From positions 1 through 10,000 of the forward strand of contig NZ_JAIWOI010000190.1 of assembly GCF_020217005.1 (NCBI RefSeq): DNA of 10,000 nucleotides, in the 5' to 3' direction. This DNA is from Rheinheimera sp. (GTDB lineage: Bacteria; Pseudomonadota; Gammaproteobacteria; Enterobacterales; Alteromonadaceae). This document shows positions 6,570 to 10,000 of this stretch, piece after piece; position 1 is the first letter of the stretch; each line of letters starts with the position of its first letter. The translations under genes and the position numbers were made by a program. Below the pieces are notes generated by a model that saw only the letters and a list, made by a program, of their open reading frames with translations, was not told where the DNA came from and made no database searches.

Positions 6570-6925
6570 TGGAATTATTGGTAGCTATTATCATAGGAGT
6601 TTTGACCTGTAGTGCGGTTTTTTTGATTTTGCGTGCCAGAACCTTTGCTGTGATGCTGGGGCTGACCATGTTGTCTTATGCCGTTAATCTGTTTATTTTT
6701 GCCAGTGGTGGTCTGAAGATGGGGGCTGGGGCTGTACTTAAAGCGACTGAAGACTATGCAGATCCTTTGCCTCAGGCTCTGGTATTAACAGCCATAGTGA
6801 TCGGGTTTGCGATGACAGCTTTTTTGGTGGTGTTATCTATTCGTGCCCGGGCTGATTTAGGTAATGATCATGTGGATGGCAAATTGCCGGTAGCTAAAAA
6901 TACCCGACAAGGGGCGTCGTCATGA
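6569..6925 (+). CDS. mrpC: Mrp Na+/H+ antiporter subunit C
   Basis: 118-residue subunit homologous to NuoK of complex I, with three membrane helices at about 3-22, 27-46 and 68-91. The conserved DPLPQALVLTAIVIGFA stretch (65-81) is diagnostic for MrpC/MnhC. The C-terminal 25 residues are hydrophilic. The ATG overlaps the mrpA stop by one base (TAATG) and has GAGGGG 8 nt upstream, so translation is probably coupled. In the complex it sits between the A and D antiporter-like subunits. Confidence 0.95.
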   Translation: MELLVAIIIGVLTCSAVFLILRARTFAVMLGLTMLSYAVNLFIFASGGLKMGAGAVLKATEDYADPLPQALVLTAIVIGFAMTAFLVVLSIRARADLGNDHVDGKLPVAKNTRQGASS

Positions 6926-8412
6926 ACCATCTGATTATTCTCCCCATTCTCTGGCCTTTGCTGGTGGCATTACTGACTATGTTGCCGCCTTTTGATCAGA
7001 ATTTGTTATTACGCCGGTTTTTGAGTGTGAGTGGCTCAGCAGTGTTAGTGGTGTTGAGTGCTCTACTAGTGATACAGAGTACTGAAGAGCCTGCTCAACT
7101 CTATCAACTGGGCAACTGGGCCGCCCCTTTTGGTATCAGCTTGTTATTGGACCAGGTCAGTAGTTTGATGTTATGCCTGACCTCTGTTTTGGCTTTGGCC
7201 GCCAGCTTATATGCCAGCAGTGGCGAAGATGAAAATGGTCCTTTCTTCCACGCTTTGTTACATTTCCAGCTGATGGGCATTAACGGTGCCTTTTTGACCG
7301 CAGATTTATTTAATCTTTTTGTGTTTTTTGAAGTGCTATTGATTGCCTCGTACTCCCTGCTCATCCACGGCGGTGGTAAAGCCAAAACGAAAGCTGCTGT
7401 GCATTATGTTATTTTGAATCTGGTGGGCTCTGCTTTGTTTTTATTTGCACTGGCACTGATTTACGGCGCGTCAGGCACGTTAAATATGCTGGATTTAGGC
7501 ACTAAAGTTGCTGGCTTATCCGACACACAATTGCAGTTATTACAAGCCGCCGTTGCATTGCTACTGGTCGTGTTTGGCTTAAAAGCTGCGTTGATGCCTC
7601 TGCATTTTTGGTTAGGCAATGCCTATTCTTCCGCGTCGCCAGCAGTTGCAGCCTTGTTTGCCATCATGACTAAAGTGGGAATTTACAGCTTGCTGCGCGT
7701 TTTCGCTATGGTGTTGCAGGATGCAGGATTTGTCGCCAGTTGGGTCTTCCCTGTGCTGTGGTGGACAGGGTTATTGACCATAGTGATGGGGGTTTTAGGT
7801 GTGCTCGCCAGTGAAGACTTACGCAAAATGGCCAGTTACCTGGTGATTGTTTCTGTGGGTTCTTTGGTCGCCATTTTGTCATTAGGTACACCAGAGTCTG
7901 TGCAGGCACTTTTGTATTATCTGCTGCATTCCACACTGGCTACTGCGGCCCTGTTTTTATTGGCAGACTTGATTGCAAATCAGCGCGGAAAAGCAGGCGA
8001 TAGGTTGGTAAACGGCCGTAAAATTGCCCAGCCTGTATTACTAGGCACTGCGTTTGTTGTCGTAGCGCTTAGTATAGTCGGGATGCCACCTTTTTCAGGC
8101 TTTATCGGCAAGCTATTACTACTACAGGCTGTACCTCAGGGCAGTGCTATGTTGTGGTATTGGTCATTTTTGTTAGGTAGCAGCGTGTTGTTGCTGATTG
8201 CTCTGAGTAGGGCGGGTAGTATTTTGTTCTGGCAGGTGTCAGGTTCCGATGTCGAAGCTCGTCTGGTTGGTCGTCGCCGCACTAGTGCTTTGTTGTTGTT
8301 GGTGCTTGCGAGTCCGCTGTTAAGCTTGTTTGCCGGACCATTAACAGCCTGGTGTCAGGCTGCGGCTATGCAGTTACAGCATATTGCCAATTTAAATCCG
8401 GGGGCCTTCTGA
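6922..8412 (+). CDS. mrpD: Mrp Na+/H+ antiporter subunit D
   Basis: 496-residue antiporter-like subunit, homologous to NuoM/NuoN, with about 14 membrane helices. Conserved charges are visible: Glu137 in FVFFEVLLIASYSLL, Lys221 in FGLKAALMPLHFWL, Lys251 in MTKVGIYSLLRV and Lys397 in FSGFIGKLLLL. The first two match the positions shown to be essential in Bacillus MrpD. In the segment LHSTLATAALFLL (335-347), equivalent to IFKASLF of subunit A, there is no lysine; only His336 is polar and basic. The ATG overlaps the mrpC stop by 4 bases (ATGA), with AAGGGG 7 nt upstream. Confidence 0.96.
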   Translation: MNHLIILPILWPLLVALLTMLPPFDQNLLLRRFLSVSGSAVLVVLSALLVIQSTEEPAQLYQLGNWAAPFGISLLLDQVSSLMLCLTSVLALAASLYASSGEDENGPFFHALLHFQLMGINGAFLTADLFNLFVFFEVLLIASYSLLIHGGGKAKTKAAVHYVILNLVGSALFLFALALIYGASGTLNMLDLGTKVAGLSDTQLQLLQAAVALLLVVFGLKAALMPLHFWLGNAYSSASPAVAALFAIMTKVGIYSLLRVFAMVLQDAGFVASWVFPVLWWTGLLTIVMGVLGVLASEDLRKMASYLVIVSVGSLVAILSLGTPESVQALLYYLLHSTLATAALFLLADLIANQRGKAGDRLVNGRKIAQPVLLGTAFVVVALSIVGMPPFSGFIGKLLLLQAVPQGSAMLWYWSFLLGSSVLLLIALSRAGSILFWQVSGSDVEARLVGRRRTSALLLLVLASPLLSLFAGPLTAWCQAAAMQLQHIANLNPGAF

Positions 8413-8921
8413 TGGTGTCTTTGAAGAACTGGTGGCCAACTCCTATCCGCAGTCTGTTTTTGTTTCTGGTCTGGTTATTATTGAATAACAGTGTGGCTAT
8501 TATTCACCTGTTTTTCGGCCTGTTGCTGGCCTGGTTGATCCCATTACTTATCCATAAATTCCGGCTTATCCAACCTGGAATCAAAAAACCTGGAGTTGCC
8601 TTAGGTTATGGTTTGATGGTGTTGGGTGATATTATTGTTGCTAATCTGCAGGTGATTCGGCTGGTGCTTGGCCCCAACAAAAAATTGCGACCTGCTTTTG
8701 TGATAGTGCCGCTGGATTTAACCGATAATCTGGCCATTACCATTCTAGCCAGCACTGTATCTTTAACTCCAGGCACTGTCAGTGCTGATGTGCTGCCGCT
8801 CGATGCAGAAGGTGCCGGGCAGCGTTTTTTGCTGTTGCATGTGCTGGATTTAGTGGATGAAGCAGAGCTGATTGCACAGGTGAAGCAACGGTACGAAGCA
8901 CCATTAAAGGAGATATTTTAA
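8412..8921 (+). CDS. mrpE: Mrp Na+/H+ antiporter subunit E
   Basis: 169-residue subunit of the Mrp complex with no complex I counterpart. Two N-terminal hydrophobic helices (about 12-46), a third at about 63-86, then a soluble part with the family signature ASTVSLTPGTVSADV (113-127; S117-T122 as SLTPGT) and a charged end, KQRYEAPLKEIF. I take the ATG at 8412, which overlaps the mrpD stop by one base (TGATG) and has GGGGG about 7 nt upstream. The frame is open to an earlier start at 8352, but that would add 20 non-hydrophobic residues not typical of MrpE and overlap mrpD by 61 nt. Confidence 0.94.
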   Translation: MVSLKNWWPTPIRSLFLFLVWLLLNNSVAIIHLFFGLLLAWLIPLLIHKFRLIQPGIKKPGVALGYGLMVLGDIIVANLQVIRLVLGPNKKLRPAFVIVPLDLTDNLAITILASTVSLTPGTVSADVLPLDAEGAGQRFLLLHVLDLVDEAELIAQVKQRYEAPLKEIF

Positions 8922-9190
8922 TGCTGACTTTAATACTACAAGGTTGTTTTATTGTCGTTGGTTTTGCTCTGTTACTGAACCTTTATGCTGCTATTCGTGG
9001 CCCATCAGTGGTCGATCGTTTGTTGGCGCTGGACACCATGTATATCAACAGCATAGCGCTGTTGTTGTTGTACGGAATTTATCTGGGAACCAGTTTAAAT
9101 TTTGAAGTGGCGTTGTTAATAGCTATGTTGGGGTTTGTTAGTACAGTGGCAGTATGCAAGTTTTTACTGCGTGGCGATATCATTGAGTAG
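8921..9190 (+). CDS. mrpF: Mrp Na+/H+ antiporter subunit F
   Basis: 89-residue, three-helix subunit. The MrpF signature GPSVVDRLLALDT (27-39) is present, with Asp32 in the membrane-embedded position conserved in the family and implicated in ion transport. The last helix (EVALLIAMLGFVSTVAVCKF) ends in a short charged tail. The start ATG overlaps the mrpE stop by one base (TAATG) and has a strong AAGGAG 8 nt upstream, the best ribosome binding site in the operon. Confidence 0.95.
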   Translation: MLTLILQGCFIVVGFALLLNLYAAIRGPSVVDRLLALDTMYINSIALLLLYGIYLGTSLNFEVALLIAMLGFVSTVAVCKFLLRGDIIE

Positions 9191-9199
9191 GTGTAGCAG

Positions 9200-9532
9200 A
9201 TGAGCATAATTGAATGGCTGGTTGCGATCCTGGTTGTCGCAGGTTCTTTGTTTGTCCTGATGGGCTCGGTGGCGTTGGTCAAATTGCCAGATTTTTATAC
9301 CCGTTTACATGGTCCAACCAAGGCCACTACTTTGGGGCTCGGCGCTTTAGTATTGGCTTCTATGGCTTACTTTAATTTTGTCAAAGGCGAGCTAAGTTTA
9401 CAGCAGTTACTAATTGCATTGTTTTTATTTATTACAGCGCCTATTACCGCACATATGCTGATTAAAGCCGCGCTGCATCTAAAGCTAAACGGTGCAAAAC
9501 AGACATCAGGTAAAGAGAACGCCGGGCTTTAA
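9200..9532 (+). CDS. mrpG: Mrp Na+/H+ antiporter subunit G
   Basis: 110-residue, three-helix last subunit of the complex. The diagnostic PDFYTRLHGPTKATTLG (30-46) follows the first helix, and Pro81 lies in the third helix (LFLFITAPITAHML). Only 9 nt separate it from the mrpF stop; AGGTG around 9189-9193 can serve as its ribosome binding site. It ends the operon and its stop codon is 6 nt from that of the convergent ptsO. All six genes needed for a group 2 (A-B fused) Mrp antiporter are therefore present and intact. Confidence 0.95.
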   Translation: MSIIEWLVAILVVAGSLFVLMGSVALVKLPDFYTRLHGPTKATTLGLGALVLASMAYFNFVKGELSLQQLLIALFLFITAPITAHMLIKAALHLKLNGAKQTSGKENAGL

Positions 9533-9564
9533 CCTCTGTCAGTTTTCTTCGTCAAAGCCGTTTT
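9523..9564. terminator. Weak candidate terminator where mrpG and ptsO converge
   Basis: CGGGCTTT (9523-9530) can pair with AAAGCCG (9554-9560) with one bulged G, around a loop of about 23 nt, and TTTT follows at 9561-9564. The structure lies across both stop codons and partly inside both genes. The long loop and bulge make it weak; no better terminator is visible for either operon. Confidence 0.3.
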
Positions 9565-9817
9565 CAATCAAAGCCACTACAGCGGTCAGCGCTTGTTGTG
9601 CCTCAGCGCCTTCGGTACAGACTTCCAGAGTTTTGCCTTTGCTGCTTGCCAGCATCAATAATGCCAACACACTGCTGGCATCCGCGGTTTGGCCTTCTTG
9701 TTGTAATTCAATTTTTGCTTCAAATTGACGGCACAGCTGCACCAGTTTAGTGGCAGCTCTGGCGTGTAAACCTAATTGGTTCACTATGGTGACGGTCTTT
9801 TTCAGTTTATCGGCCAT
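9539..9817 (-). CDS. ptsO: Nitrogen-PTS phosphocarrier protein NPr (HPr family)
   Basis: A 92-residue HPr-like phosphocarrier of the nitrogen-related phosphotransferase system, which passes phosphate from EI-Ntr (PtsP) to EIIA-Ntr (PtsN) to regulate, among others, K+ uptake and stress responses. The active histidine is His18 in [12 protein letters not shown], and the second conserved site, [14 protein letters not shown], holds Ser49 at the place of HPr Ser46. The length is typical for NPr (about 90). GGTGAG lies 5 nt upstream of the ATG on the minus strand. Its first 11 nt overlap the end of rapZ, as expected for the rapZ-ptsO end of the rpoN-hpf-ptsN-rapZ-ptsO cluster known in E. coli. This order, rather than the fold alone, favours NPr over carbon-PTS HPr. 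Confidence 0.93.
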   Translation of the reverse strand: MADKLKKTVTIVNQLGLHARAATKLVQLCRQFEAKIELQQEGQTADASSVLALLMLASSKGKTLEVCTEGAEAQQALTAVVALIENGFDEEN

Positions 9818-10000
9818 GATGTCTCACCAATTCGCGGTGTCTGATTTGTACGTCTTCCCGCTGTAATCGGTAACTCTCAGCTAAAGATTCAGCGATATAT
9901 ACAGAACGATGTTGACCGCCCGTACAGCCTATGGCGATAGTCAGATAACTACGGTTATTGCGCTCTAAATGCGGTAACCAGGTGCCAATAAACTGGTTAA
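9807..10000 (-). CDS. rapZ: RNase adapter protein RapZ, C-terminal 63 residues (gene continues beyond window)
   Basis: In the minus frame beginning at 9998 I read 63 residues and a TAA stop (9807-9809). They start [19 protein letters not shown] and contain [16 protein letters not shown], the hallmark of the RapZ (YhbJ) C-terminal domain, where the CTGG-x-HRS loop is conserved. In E. coli this domain binds the small RNAs GlmY and GlmZ and steers RNase E cleavage to control glmS and so cell-wall amino sugar supply; the N-terminal P-loop NTPase part lies outside the window. The end, [11 protein letters not shown], is strongly basic, as is the RNA-contacting tail of E. coli RapZ, but its sequence differs. 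It overlaps ptsO by 11 nt, so the two are translationally linked. Confidence 0.92.
   Translation of the reverse strand, partial: NQFIGTWLPHLERNNRSYLTIAIGCTGGQHRSVYIAESLAESYRLQREDVQIRHRELVRHHGR

Noticed and set aside
8352..8411. Upstream extension of mrpE
   Set aside because: The added 20 residues are not MrpE-like and come from overlap with mrpD; the TGATG junction at 8410-8414 with GGGGG upstream is a better start.
9492..9728. 78-codon plus-strand frame over the mrpG end and ptsO
   Set aside because: Mostly antisense to ptsO, whose His18 motif and length are clear; Ser/Ala-rich composition is typical of a shadow frame.

Overview
The window looks like chromosomal core sequence from a moderate-GC gammaproteobacterium, probably a Rheinheimera/Alishewanella/Alteromonadales-type aquatic bacterium. 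This rests on protein character (a NhaB close to the enterobacterial/Vibrio form, a Mrp antiporter with fused A and B subunits, and the rapZ-ptsO gene pair). The genus is a guess from gene content; no rRNA or tRNA is present to confirm it. I see no mobile element, CRISPR array, integrase or broken gene.

Layout, left to right. (1) 2-1347, plus strand: the 3' part of a PnuC-family vitamin transporter overlaps by 46 nt a complete APH-fold small-molecule kinase. The pairing suggests vitamin uptake and trapping by phosphorylation, most likely thiamine (PnuT plus thiamine kinase). (2) 1352-1534, minus strand: a 60-residue helix-turn-helix protein, convergent with the kinase and divergent from the next gene. 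(3) 1535-1952: a 418-nt AT-rich intergenic region with a good sigma70 promoter, two copies of an 11-bp direct repeat exactly 21 bp apart, and a predicted leader of about 110 nt. (4) 1953-3542: nhaB, a Na+/H+ antiporter, closed by a 12-bp terminator hairpin. (5) 3579-3770: a second promoter and a leader of about 118 nt. (6) 3771-9532: a complete six-gene Mrp (Pha/Mnh) operon, mrpA(B)-C-D-E-F-G, with overlapping or nearly touching genes. (7) 9539-10000, minus strand: ptsO (NPr) and the C-terminus of rapZ, the distal end of the nitrogen-PTS gene cluster known from E. coli, convergent with mrpG.

The theme is sodium and pH homeostasis. A single-polypeptide antiporter and a multi-subunit one lie side by side in the same orientation. 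Their predicted promoters share GTCTGGACA-N14-AGGTATAA at identical spacing, more than two unrelated sigma70 promoters need to share, which suggests parallel control or duplication of a promoter segment. I found no convincing undescribed multi-gene system. The best leads are regulatory: the shared promoter module, the 21-bp-phased repeat beside a tiny HTH gene divergent from nhaB, and a Cys-rich upstream ORF overlapping the mrpA start.
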